Assembly (NCBI GenBank): GCA_021799945.1
Contig: JAJYZK010000003.1
Location: 1-25,622 of the forward strand
Direction: 5' to 3'
DNA length: 25,622 bases
DNA from: Acidobacteriota bacterium
GTDB lineage: Bacteria; Acidobacteriota; Terriglobia; Terriglobales; Acidobacteriaceae
Shown: piece by piece, positions 7,020 to 14,583 of the stretch
Numbering within the stretch: position 1 is the first letter of the stretch
Layout: every line of letters starts with the position of its first letter
Program-made: the position numbers and the translations under genes
Notes under the pieces: generated by a model
Databases searched by the model: none
Seen by the model: only the letters and a program-made list of their open reading frames with translations
Told to the model about the DNA's origin: nothing

Positions 7020-8966
7020 TTGTGCGGCATTGCCGGCTTTACCCAAAAGCGGTGGACATCCAACCCCGATCGCATTGAGGCGGTCACCGCGACGCTGACC
7101 CATCGCGGACCGGACCAGCATGGCGTCTTTTACTCCCGGCTTTGCTCCCTGGGGGCGACCCGGCTGAAGATTCTCGATCTGGCCGCCGGGGATCAGCCCA
7201 TGTTTTCGAGCGATGGCGACACGGTGGTCGTCTTCAACGGGGAGATTTACAACCATCTGGAGCTGCGCGCGGAACTGCAGTCGCTGGGCTACCGCTTCCG
7301 TTCGCATTGCGATACCGAGACCGTCCTCCATGCCTTCTGCGCCTGGGATACGGGATGTTTTTCCCGCATGCGCGGCATGTTCGGCGTCGCCCTCTGGCGC
7401 AAATCGACCCGGCGCCTGGTGCTGGCCCGGGACCGCCTGGGCATCAAGCCGCTCTATATCGCCCGGATGGGCGAAGACCTTCTCTTCGGCTCAGAGTTGA
7501 AGACCATCCTGGCTCACCCCGAGCTGGATCGCCGGCTCAGCCTGGAGGGTCTGGACTGCTATCTTTCCCTGAATTATGTCCCCTGCCCCTGGACCCTGGT
7601 GCATGGCATCGAGAAGCTGGCTCCCGCGCACTGGTATGAGTGGGTGGACGGGCGGGTGCGCTCCGAGGCCTACTGGCGGCTGCCCGCCTGCTCCGAGCGT
7701 CGCCGCACCGTCGAGGAGGCGACGGAGGAGCTGGATGCCCTGCTCCGGCAGTCCGTTCAAGAGCATCTGCTCTCCGACGTGCCTCTGGGCCTCTGGCTCA
7801 GCGGCGGCATCGACTCCTCCACCATCCTGCATTATGCCGCGGCGTCCAACCCCAGCCGGCTTAAGACCTTTTCCATCTCCTTCCGCGGACGCAGCTTCGA
7901 TGAATCCGCGCATATCCGCCAGGCGGCGGCGCACTATGGGACCGAGCACGAACAGCTCGATCTGAATCCGCAGGTAGATCTGGAAGGGGCGATCCGGGAG
8001 TTTGCCTCCTACTCGGACGAGCCGAGCGCGGACGCCGGCGCCCTGCCGGTCTGGTTCCTCTCGAAGATGTGCAAGACGCACGCCACCGTGGCGCTGAGCG
8101 GAGAGGGCGCGGACGAAATCTTCGCCGGCTATCTTACCTATCGCGCCAACGAACTGGCTCGCGTGGCGCGCCGGCTCCCGTCCGGCGCCCTGCGCCAAGT
8201 GCTGGGGCTATTGCGCCATTGGCCCGTCTCCGACGACAAAATCAGCCTCGAATACAAGCTCAAACGCTTCCTGGAAGGCTCCCTGCTGCCTCCCGAACAG
8301 GCCCACGTTCTCTGGAACGGAACGTTTTCCGAAACGGAGAAAGCGGCGCTGCTCCGCCGTCCTCCCACCCCGGCCTTGTCCGCCATGCTGGGGCGGCTGG
8401 CCTCCGAGCTGGCGGCGCGGGAGGCCCAGGGACGCGATCCTCTGGGCGCCTATCTGGAATTCGATCAGCGATATTTTCTGCCCGACGACATCCTGGTGAA
8501 GTCCGACCGCATGAGCATGGCCCACGCCGTCGAGGTGCGGCCGCCCTTCCTCGACCATCGCATCGTCGAGTTCGCAGCCGGCCTGCCCGCCACGCTGAAG
8601 ATGCGGGGCGGCCGCCAGAAGCTTCTGCTGAAAGAATTGATGAAGGACAAGCTTCCCGCTTCGATCCTCCAACGGAAAAAGGTCGGATTCGATATTCCTG
8701 CGCACGACTGGCTGCGGGGAACGCTTCGTCCCCTGCTGGAAGAGACGCTGCGCAGCGGTTTATCCGAACATGGAGACCTCTTCCGGGCGGACACGATCAA
8801 CCGGTATTTTCATCTCCATCAGGAAAGGCGAGCCAACCTCGGCTATCACCTCTGGGGTTTCATGATCTTGTTTCTATGGATGCAAAAATGGAGAATTCAG
8901 TCGGCGGCCTCGTCGGCGACCAGGCTCCCGGCGCTGGTGGCCGAAGGAGCTGGCAATCTTATTTAG
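7020..8966 (+). CDS. asnB: Glutamine-dependent asparagine synthetase (AsnB family), possibly a glycan amidotransferase
   Basis: The protein has 648 residues in two domains. The class II glutamine amidotransferase domain starts CGIAGF, and its Cys must be residue 2 after Met removal. The only start that provides this is TTG at 7020, ten bases after AAGGGG. HRGPDQHG, FNGEIYNHLELR and CDTETVLHAF follow. The synthetase domain has the PP-loop SGGIDSS at residues 261-267, then SGEGADEIFAGY, the DDILVKSDRMSMAHAVEVRPPFLDH block and RKKVGFDIP. Ammonia from glutamine is passed to an AMP-activated carboxylate. Free-standing copies make asparagine. Copies in polysaccharide clusters are often thought to amidate sugar acids or amino-acid substituents, and the downstream glycosyltransferase favours that role here. 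The 3' end overlaps the next gene by about 90 bases. Confidence 0.95.
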   Translation: MCGIAGFTQKRWTSNPDRIEAVTATLTHRGPDQHGVFYSRLCSLGATRLKILDLAAGDQPMFSSDGDTVVVFNGEIYNHLELRAELQSLGYRFRSHCDTETVLHAFCAWDTGCFSRMRGMFGVALWRKSTRRLVLARDRLGIKPLYIARMGEDLLFGSELKTILAHPELDRRLSLEGLDCYLSLNYVPCPWTLVHGIEKLAPAHWYEWVDGRVRSEAYWRLPACSERRRTVEEATEELDALLRQSVQEHLLSDVPLGLWLSGGIDSSTILHYAAASNPSRLKTFSISFRGRSFDESAHIRQAAAHYGTEHEQLDLNPQVDLEGAIREFASYSDEPSADAGALPVWFLSKMCKTHATVALSGEGADEIFAGYLTYRANELARVARRLPSGALRQVLGLLRHWPVSDDKISLEYKLKRFLEGSLLPPEQAHVLWNGTFSETEKAALLRRPPTPALSAMLGRLASELAAREAQGRDPLGAYLEFDQRYFLPDDILVKSDRMSMAHAVEVRPPFLDHRIVEFAAGLPATLKMRGGRQKLLLKELMKDKLPASILQRKKVGFDIPAHDWLRGTLRPLLEETLRSGLSEHGDLFRADTINRYFHLHQERRANLGYHLWGFMILFLWMQKWRIQSAASSATRLPALVAEGAGNLI

Positions 8967-10759
8967 CGGTCTTATTGCTGATCTCCGCGGCCGTATCTCT
9001 GGCGACCATTGTTTCTCCTCCTTCACTGATGGACGATGTGGACGCGGTGCAGGCCCAGATCGCGCGCAATATGCTGACCTCCGGAGACTGGGTCACCGCG
9101 CGGCTGGATGGAATCCTCTATCTCGAAAAAGCCCCGTTGATCTATTGGCTGATCGCCCTGTCCTACAAGATCTTCGGCGTCTACGACTGGGCGGCGCGCA
9201 TCCCCATCGCGCTTTCCTCCATGGGCCTGGCCTGGACCACCGGAGCCTTTGGCCGATGGGCCTTCGGCCGGCGGGCCGGCTTTTACTCCGGGCTGGTAAT
9301 GGCCACCTGCGTGGGCCTGTTCCTCTTCACCCGGATTCTGATTCCCGACGTCACCCTCACGCTGACCACGGCCCTGGCCATGTACGCCTTTCTGCGCGCC
9401 CTGGATGCGGAGGAGCGTCATCCCCGCGCCTGGGCCTGGACGATGGCGGCAAGCCTGGGCCTGGGGTTGCTGCTGAAAAGCCTGATTGGAGCCGTCTTTC
9501 CCTTGGCTGCGGGTCTGCTCTATCTGTTTTTCTCCCGTCAACTGTTCTCCGCCCCGGTCTGGAAGCGGCTGCATCCCTTTTCCGGCGCCGCAATCGTTCT
9601 GCTCATCGCCGCTCCCTGGCATGTGCTGGCGACGCTGCGCAACCCGCCGTATTTCGCCTTCACCCTCCACAGCGGCCCCGGGCATTATCACGGCTTTCTC
9701 TGGTTCTATTTCATTAACGAGCAGCTTCTCCGCTTTCTCAACCTGCGCTATCCGCGCGACTACGACACCGTCCCCCGCCTTTATTTCTGGCTGTTTCACC
9801 TGCTTTGGCTCTTTCCCTGGACGGTGTATCTTCCCGCCGCGGCCAAGCTCTCCTGCAAGCCGGTGGACCGGGCCGGCCGCACCCGGCTGCTGGCCCTGTG
9901 CTGGGTGGGCTTCGTGCTGGTCTTTTTCACCTTTTCGACCACGCAGGAGTATTACTCCATGCCCTGCTATCCGGCCATCGCTCTGCTGCTGGGCTCGGCC
10001 ATGGCCGCCGGCGGAGCCAGGGTACGCTGGGGGGATTATGCCCTGAGCGCGATTGCCGCTCTGGCGGCCGTCTCCGCCATCTTCATACTGATCGCCGTGC
10101 GCCATGTGCCGGCTCCGGGAGACATTACCGCCGCGCTCAGCTCCCATCCCAACGCCTACCGGCTTTCCCTCGGCCACATGGAGGACCTCACGCTGGATTC
10201 CTTCGCCTACCTGCGGCTGCCGCTGCTGATGGCCGCGCTGGCCTTCGCCATCGGAGCGCTGGGAGCCTTCTTTTCGTCCAGATACGCATTCCTCGCCGCG
10301 GCCTTGATGATGGCCCTTTTTTTCCAGGCGGCGCAGCAGGCCCTGATCCGCTTCGATCCCCTGCTTTCCTCCCGTCCATTGGCCAACGCAATCCTGAAAT
10401 CGCCGCCCGGAGCCTTGATCGTCGATCACCACTACTACACCTATTCTTCGGTCGCTTTTTACACCGGCCGTCCGGAGCTATTGCTGAACGGGCGGTGGAA
10501 TAACTTCGAATACGGCTCCAATGCGCCCCACGCTCCCGATCCTTTCATCGACGACCAGACGCTGCGGAGAATGTGGCCGGAGCAGGCGCGCCTCTACCTG
10601 GTGATTTCGGCGGCGCAGAACGCGCGTCTGGAGCGTCTGGTGGGCCGCTCGGCGCTCAGCAAGGTGGCGGAGAGCGGAGGCAAGCTTCTCTACACCAACC
10701 ATCCGCTGGGAGCTGCAACGCTTTTACCGGCCGGAGCCCTCGGGAGCCATCACGCATGA
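8876..10759 (+). CDS. ArnT-like GT-C glycosyltransferase (polyprenyl-phosphate sugar dependent)
   Basis: This is a polytopic membrane protein of about 627 residues. After helix 1 (residues 29-46) comes Asp53-Asp54, then QIARNML-SGDW and YLEKAPLIYW with Glu84. These acidic positions and the EK-P motif match the first periplasmic loop of ArnT and other PMT-type GT-C enzymes, where they coordinate metal or donor phosphate. About ten more hydrophobic segments follow to residue 500, then a soluble C-terminal domain. ArnT moves aminoarabinose from undecaprenyl phosphate to lipid A; this homologue's sugar and acceptor are unknown. The frame could start at ATG 8876 or ATG 8888, both inside the amidotransferase gene; neither has a good ribosome site, and translational coupling is likely. 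The methyltransferase gene follows after 25 bases. Confidence 0.9.
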   Translation: MDAKMENSVGGLVGDQAPGAGGRRSWQSYLAVLLLISAAVSLATIVSPPSLMDDVDAVQAQIARNMLTSGDWVTARLDGILYLEKAPLIYWLIALSYKIFGVYDWAARIPIALSSMGLAWTTGAFGRWAFGRRAGFYSGLVMATCVGLFLFTRILIPDVTLTLTTALAMYAFLRALDAEERHPRAWAWTMAASLGLGLLLKSLIGAVFPLAAGLLYLFFSRQLFSAPVWKRLHPFSGAAIVLLIAAPWHVLATLRNPPYFAFTLHSGPGHYHGFLWFYFINEQLLRFLNLRYPRDYDTVPRLYFWLFHLLWLFPWTVYLPAAAKLSCKPVDRAGRTRLLALCWVGFVLVFFTFSTTQEYYSMPCYPAIALLLGSAMAAGGARVRWGDYALSAIAALAAVSAIFILIAVRHVPAPGDITAALSSHPNAYRLSLGHMEDLTLDSFAYLRLPLLMAALAFAIGALGAFFSSRYAFLAAALMMALFFQAAQQALIRFDPLLSSRPLANAILKSPPGALIVDHHYYTYSSVAFYTGRPELLLNGRWNNFEYGSNAPHAPDPFIDDQTLRRMWPEQARLYLVISAAQNARLERLVGRSALSKVAESGGKLLYTNHPLGAATLLPAGALGSHHA

Positions 10760-10784
10760 AGCGCCACCGGAGTGAACAACGAAC

Positions 10785-11918
10785 ATGACGTCGATCACGG
10801 CAATCTCCCTCGGAGCCGCCGGGCTGGCTCTGGCCGCCGGGTTGCGCGCCGATCTGCGCCGCCGCGCGATCACCCCCGCCGCCCTGGTTCGACAGAGGCC
10901 GCTGGCCATCCTGCTGGCCATCCTGGACTTGGCTGCCGCGGCCCTGATGGCGGCGGCGGCAGCCGCTCTGTTCTGCGCAATGCTGGTGGCCGGCCGCGGC
11001 GTGCTCCGCCTGTCGTCGGCGCCCGGCCTGGTCGGACTCGGCTGCGTGACCGTCCTCACCATTCTCTGGAGCGAAGGCAAACGGCAGATCCAATACCAGA
11101 GGCCCCCGGGAACGATCTTCGCCGAATGGCTCACCTTGAGCGGCGCCGGCCTGCTCGCCGCGTCGCTGCTTGCCCGCCGAACTCCCGCGGCCATGCCCCA
11201 CGCCCAGGCCGTCGGCCTCGCCGGCGGACTGGCTCTGCTCGCCGGCGGCGCGCTGCTCGCCGTCATCGTCCCGCGATTTGCCAGAAAGTATGAGGGCCTT
11301 CGCATTTTGGACCGGGTCGGCGGCCCGGCGGAGGCCGAGCCGCAGTTCCACCAGCCCGAATACACGCCGCCCTCCCCCGAGTGCCCCAATCCCGGCCTCT
11401 GGCGCATGCTGGATTCGCAGACCACGGAGGTTGAGGTGCTCGATCTGCTCAAGTCTCTGGTGGTCGCCCTCAAGCCGAATCTCGTGGTCGAGACCGGCAC
11501 CTTTCTCGGCCACGGCGCCCTGAAACTGGCCGAGGGAGTGAAGGAAAATGGCTTCGGCCGGGTCATCACCGTGGAGTTCGACCCGCAAATCCACGCCCAT
11601 GCGAAGCGGCGGTTCGCAGCCTCTGGTCTGGAGCCCTGGATTGAAGCGCGCAACGAGTCGAGCCTGGAATCCACGATCGAGGGAACCATCGATTTTCTGT
11701 ACAGCGATAGCCACCTGGCCAACCGCGAGCAGGAGATCCGCCGCCTGCTTCCGCAACTCGATCCTCGCGGGCTGCTCGTGATCCATGACGCCAGCTCGCA
11801 CTTCCGGCTGGTGCGCGAGGCCGCGCTGCGCATGGAGCAGGAGGGCCTGATTTCCGTGGTCCTCTTGTCTACGCCGAGGGGCGTCGCGATCGCCCAGCGG
11901 CGCGCAGGACGACGGTAG
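10785..11918 (+). CDS. Membrane-anchored class I SAM-dependent methyltransferase
   Basis: The protein has 377 residues in two parts. Residues 1-170 contain about five hydrophobic segments (near 3-20, 39-69, 78-95, 109-131 and 140-165) very rich in Ala, Leu and Gly. Residues 205-377 form a class I methyltransferase fold. It has motif I VVETGTFLGHGA (about 234-245), motif II VITVEFDP, and a later strand IDFLYSDSHLANREQEI with the acidic residues of motif IV. LDPRGLLVIHDAS follows. This arrangement resembles the CmcI/methyltransferase-24 group, which methylates sugars and natural products. The soluble domain would sit at the membrane face, fitting modification of a lipid-linked or membrane-bound substrate. 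It follows the glycosyltransferase by 25 bases, so co-transcription is likely. The substrate is not identifiable. Confidence 0.85.
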   Translation: MTSITAISLGAAGLALAAGLRADLRRRAITPAALVRQRPLAILLAILDLAAAALMAAAAAALFCAMLVAGRGVLRLSSAPGLVGLGCVTVLTILWSEGKRQIQYQRPPGTIFAEWLTLSGAGLLAASLLARRTPAAMPHAQAVGLAGGLALLAGGALLAVIVPRFARKYEGLRILDRVGGPAEAEPQFHQPEYTPPSPECPNPGLWRMLDSQTTEVEVLDLLKSLVVALKPNLVVETGTFLGHGALKLAEGVKENGFGRVITVEFDPQIHAHAKRRFAASGLEPWIEARNESSLESTIEGTIDFLYSDSHLANREQEIRRLLPQLDPRGLLVIHDASSHFRLVREAALRMEQEGLISVVLLSTPRGVAIAQRRAGRR

Positions 11919-11972
11919 CCAGGCGCACAAAAAATGGGGCGCCGGACGAAACTTTCCGATTCATCTCGCGTC

Positions 11973-12001
11973 TTTACACACGGCCGGCGCTTCGTTACGG
12001 T
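11973..12001 (+). promoter_or_regulatory. Possible promoter for the sulfoquinovose synthase gene
   Basis: TTTACA (11973-11978) and TACGGT (11996-12001) are separated by 17 bases, inside the 119-base gap after the methyltransferase gene. The -35 is near consensus and the -10 is poor. If used, the leader would be about 30 bases and include the AGGAGG ribosome site. Confidence 0.3.
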
Positions 12002-12037
12002 ACATTAAAGACTTGCGGACAGAAATCAGGAGGAAGC

Positions 12038-13240
12038 ATGAGGATTGCCGTTCTCGGGGGCGATGGTTACTGCGGCTGGGCGACCGCGCTTTATTTGTCG
12101 AATCAAGGCCATTCTGTTGCGATTATCGATAACTTCATTCGCCGCCTTTGGGATTACGAGTTGGGCGCCCAGACGTTGACTCCGATCCGCCCTATGCCCG
12201 AGCGGCTGCGGGTCTGGGAGGAGCTCACCGGAAGGTCCATCGAACTCTACACCGGCGACGTGACCGAGTACGATTTTCTCTCCTCCTGCCTACGGGAATT
12301 TTCCCCTGACGCCGTCATCCATTTCGCCGAACAGCGCTCCGCCCCCTACTCCATGATCGATCGCAAGCATGCGGTGGGCACGCAGGTGAACAACGTCGTC
12401 GGCACGCTCAACCTGCTTTTCACGCTACGCGAGTTTCTCCCCGACTGTCATCTGGTCAAGCTCGGCACTATGGGCGAATATGGAACGCCCAATATCGACA
12501 TCGAAGAAGGCTACATCACCATCCAGCACAACGGCCGGACGGATACGCTTCCCTTCCCGAAGCAACCCGGCTCCTTCTACCACCTCTCCAAGGTGCACGA
12601 CAGCCACAACATCACCTTCGCTTGCAAAATCTGGGGTCTTCGCGCCACCGATCTGAACCATGGCGTGGTCTACGGCACGACCACCGAAGAAACGGCGATG
12701 GATGAGGCGCTGATCAACCGGTTTGACTATGACGAGGTCTTCGGAACCGTGCTCAACCGGTTTTGCGCTCAGGCGGCGCTCGGCTATCCGCTCACCGTCT
12801 ACGGCAAGGGGGGGCAGACGCGCGGCTTCCTCGACATTCGGGATACGGTGCGCTGCGTGGAGCTTGCCTGCCTGAATCCCGCGGCCCGCGGAGAGTTTCG
12901 CGTCTTCAATCAATTCACCGAGCAGTTTTCCGTGCTGGATCTCGCCCACTTGGTGAAAACCGCCGGCGAGCAGATGGGGATGCCGGTCGCCATCGAAAAC
13001 CTTCCCGACCCCCGGGTCGAGGCGGAAGAGCACTATTTCAACGCGAAGCACTCGAAGCTGATCGATCTGGGATTGGCCCCTCACTTCCTTTCCGAGTCCC
13101 TGCTCGATTCCCTGATTGAGATTGCGGTCCGCTACCGGGATCGGATCGATCCCTCTCTTTTCCTGCCCCGCGTGAACTGGCGCAAAGCCAAGAACGAGCG
13201 CCGCATGGACGCCGGGGCCAAAGCCGTGCACACCGTATAA
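12038..13240 (+). CDS. sqdB: UDP-sulfoquinovose synthase (SQD1/SqdB family)
   Basis: This 400-residue cytosolic SDR enzyme converts UDP-glucose and sulfite to UDP-sulfoquinovose with bound NAD. The NAD motif GGDGYCGW is at residues 7-14. The SDR triad is visible as Thr144 (in KLGTMGEYG), Tyr181 and Lys185 (in YHLSKVHDS). Family blocks follow in order: FAEQRSAPYSMIDR, GTPNIDIEEGYITI, HNGRTDTLPFPKQ, DLNHGVVYG, YGKGGQTRGFLDIRDT, FNQFTEQFSV and PRVEAEEHYFNAKHSKL. Length and motif spacing match plant SQD1 (mature form) and bacterial SqdB. AGGAGG lies seven bases before ATG. Sulfoquinovose usually ends up in the lipid SQDG, or in archaeal N-glycans via Agl3. No SqdX/SqdD/SQD2-type transferase is in the window. 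The 5' end looks somewhat richer in A and T than the upstream genes. Confidence 0.96.
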   Translation: MRIAVLGGDGYCGWATALYLSNQGHSVAIIDNFIRRLWDYELGAQTLTPIRPMPERLRVWEELTGRSIELYTGDVTEYDFLSSCLREFSPDAVIHFAEQRSAPYSMIDRKHAVGTQVNNVVGTLNLLFTLREFLPDCHLVKLGTMGEYGTPNIDIEEGYITIQHNGRTDTLPFPKQPGSFYHLSKVHDSHNITFACKIWGLRATDLNHGVVYGTTTEETAMDEALINRFDYDEVFGTVLNRFCAQAALGYPLTVYGKGGQTRGFLDIRDTVRCVELACLNPAARGEFRVFNQFTEQFSVLDLAHLVKTAGEQMGMPVAIENLPDPRVEAEEHYFNAKHSKLIDLGLAPHFLSESLLDSLIEIAVRYRDRIDPSLFLPRVNWRKAKNERRMDAGAKAVHTV

Positions 13241-13261
13241 GTAGCGGCTGAAAATCGGATT

Positions 13262-13326
13262 TGCGGACGGTCACAGGCTCCGCATTTGGTGTAGGGGGTC
13301 GCCGGGATGCGGGATCTGAACCCCCT
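13262..13326 (+). terminator. Two hairpins downstream of the sulfoquinovose synthase gene
   Basis: Hairpin one pairs TGCGGA (13262-13267) with TCCGCA (13279-13284). Hairpin two pairs AGGGGGT (13293-13299) with ACCCCCT (13320-13326) across a 20-base loop. They start 22 bases after the stop codon and could end the transcript. No T-run follows, so the call is tentative. The rest of the 284-base gap to 13525 holds nothing else I can name. Confidence 0.35.
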
Positions 13327-13524
13327 GTCTGTTTACTCCCACTTTTCAACACGCCCTCGGTTGCGGGGTCAATCTGTCGTGGCGAGCGACGCCACTAAGC
13401 CCTCCGGGCCGCGGGTGCAGGCTGGGAGACCTTCCTCTCCGCTCCGCTTCTAGGCCGAGCGCGCCGCAGTAGAATATGTATGGCGTTCCGCCTAGTTCAG
13501 CATCGAAGTCCGGAGAGCTGACCG

Positions 13525-14478
13525 ATGAATCGGCCTGGATCGACGCAGACTGAGTTGCAGAAGGGCGCCGCGCCATCCTTCGCGCCGCAGGGCTCCCAGG
13601 GCATACTGATTCTTCGAGACGGAAGGCCGGCGCCCATGATTCCCTCCACCGCCTCTGTAGGGTTGATCGCCGTCATCGCGCCGGGGATCCTGCTCGAGCG
13701 GCACACGTTTTCCGATCTGGAGGTCTCCCGGCACCTCCATCCCACGCATTGTCTCCACCTTCAGACCGCAGGGGTTAGCCGGGTTCACTGGTTTGCAGAC
13801 GGAAAGAGTGGAACGGAGACGATGAGCGCCTCCAGCCTTATGCTCCACGGACAGGGTACATGGGATTCGATGGCCTTTACCGGTGAGTCCAGCCGTATCG
13901 TGGTCTCTCTCGATCCCGCTTCGATTGCAAACATGCTGCAAGATGAGAGCGGCCGGCTCTTGTTTCAAACCCCCTCCCGCTGGCACTTCCTAGATCGGCA
14001 GGTGGAGCGACTCATGCGCAACCTGGAAGCGGAGGCGGAGAACGGATTTCAGACCGGTCGCACGTATGCCCAGTTGATCGGCCTTTCACTTTGCGAATAT
14101 TTGATGCGACGCTACAGCGGCGCCCACCTTTCGCCGCCAACCTGCAAAGGCGGTCTGCCCAAGAGAAGGCTCGACCGAGTGCTGGAATACATCGCCGCCA
14201 ACCTATCGCAGTCCTTGTCCTTGACAGAGATCGCCGAAATCGCCGGTATGAGCCCGTACCACTTCGCAAGGCTTTTCAAAACATCTACTGGTCTTTCGCC
14301 GCATCAGTTTGTGCTGGCCCAGCGCATCGAACGCGCGAAGCATCTTTTACGCGGAGGAAAAAGCAGCGTAATCGACGTTGCCCTGCAAAGCGGATTCGAC
14401 GGCCAAAGTCATTTCAGCAAGATGTTCCGCAAAGCCACCGGCCTTTCCCCCATTCGTTTCCGCAACCACCTCCAGTAG
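13525..14478 (+). CDS. AraC-family transcriptional regulator
   Basis: This 317-residue protein has a variable N-terminal sensing part and a C-terminal AraC/XylS DNA-binding domain from about residue 215. The first helix-turn-helix is LSLTEIAEIAGMSPYHFARLFK and the second is SSVIDVALQSGFDGQSHFSKMFRK, each closed by the GLSP motif typical of the family. The N-terminal part (residues 30-150) has cupin-like beta strands but no recognisable ligand signature. The predicted barrel gene starts 105 bases downstream in the same direction, which makes it and the secreted protein the likely targets. A plausible -10 (TAGAAT, near 13470) lies upstream without a clear -35. The inducer is unknown. Confidence 0.93.
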   Translation: MNRPGSTQTELQKGAAPSFAPQGSQGILILRDGRPAPMIPSTASVGLIAVIAPGILLERHTFSDLEVSRHLHPTHCLHLQTAGVSRVHWFADGKSGTETMSASSLMLHGQGTWDSMAFTGESSRIVVSLDPASIANMLQDESGRLLFQTPSRWHFLDRQVERLMRNLEAEAENGFQTGRTYAQLIGLSLCEYLMRRYSGAHLSPPTCKGGLPKRRLDRVLEYIAANLSQSLSLTEIAEIAGMSPYHFARLFKTSTGLSPHQFVLAQRIERAKHLLRGGKSSVIDVALQSGFDGQSHFSKMFRKATGLSPIRFRNHLQ

Positions 14479-14559
14479 AAATATCCGCAAGAAAGGTCCG
14501 CTTAAGCAAGTTCCCTCAAGCAGGCCCCCGCCCTCCCCTGTTGCAATCAAGCCATTGGC

Positions 14560-14575
14560 GGTCCCCCTGAGGACC
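14560..14575 (+). promoter_or_regulatory. Small hairpin over the ribosome site of the barrel gene
   Basis: GGTCC (14560-14564) pairs with GGACC (14571-14575) around the loop CCCTGA. The only purine-rich ribosome-site candidate, TGAGGA (14568-14573), overlaps the loop and 3' arm, about ten bases before the ATG at 14584. Translational control is possible but unproven. Confidence 0.3.
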
Positions 14576-14583
14576 GGCTTGGT

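Noticed and set aside
9023..10432. 469-codon open frame on the minus strand opposite the ArnT-like gene
   Set aside because: The sense strand encodes a clear polytopic glycosyltransferase; the antisense translation is hydrophilic and repetitive in Gly, Gln and Glu with no domain.
13288..13335. tRNA-like piece on the minus strand (GGGGGTTCAGATCCC)
   Set aside because: The T-loop would lack the invariant A58, the T-stem has a mismatch, and no D-arm, anticodon arm or acceptor stem can be built upstream. It is explained by the hairpin after sqdB.
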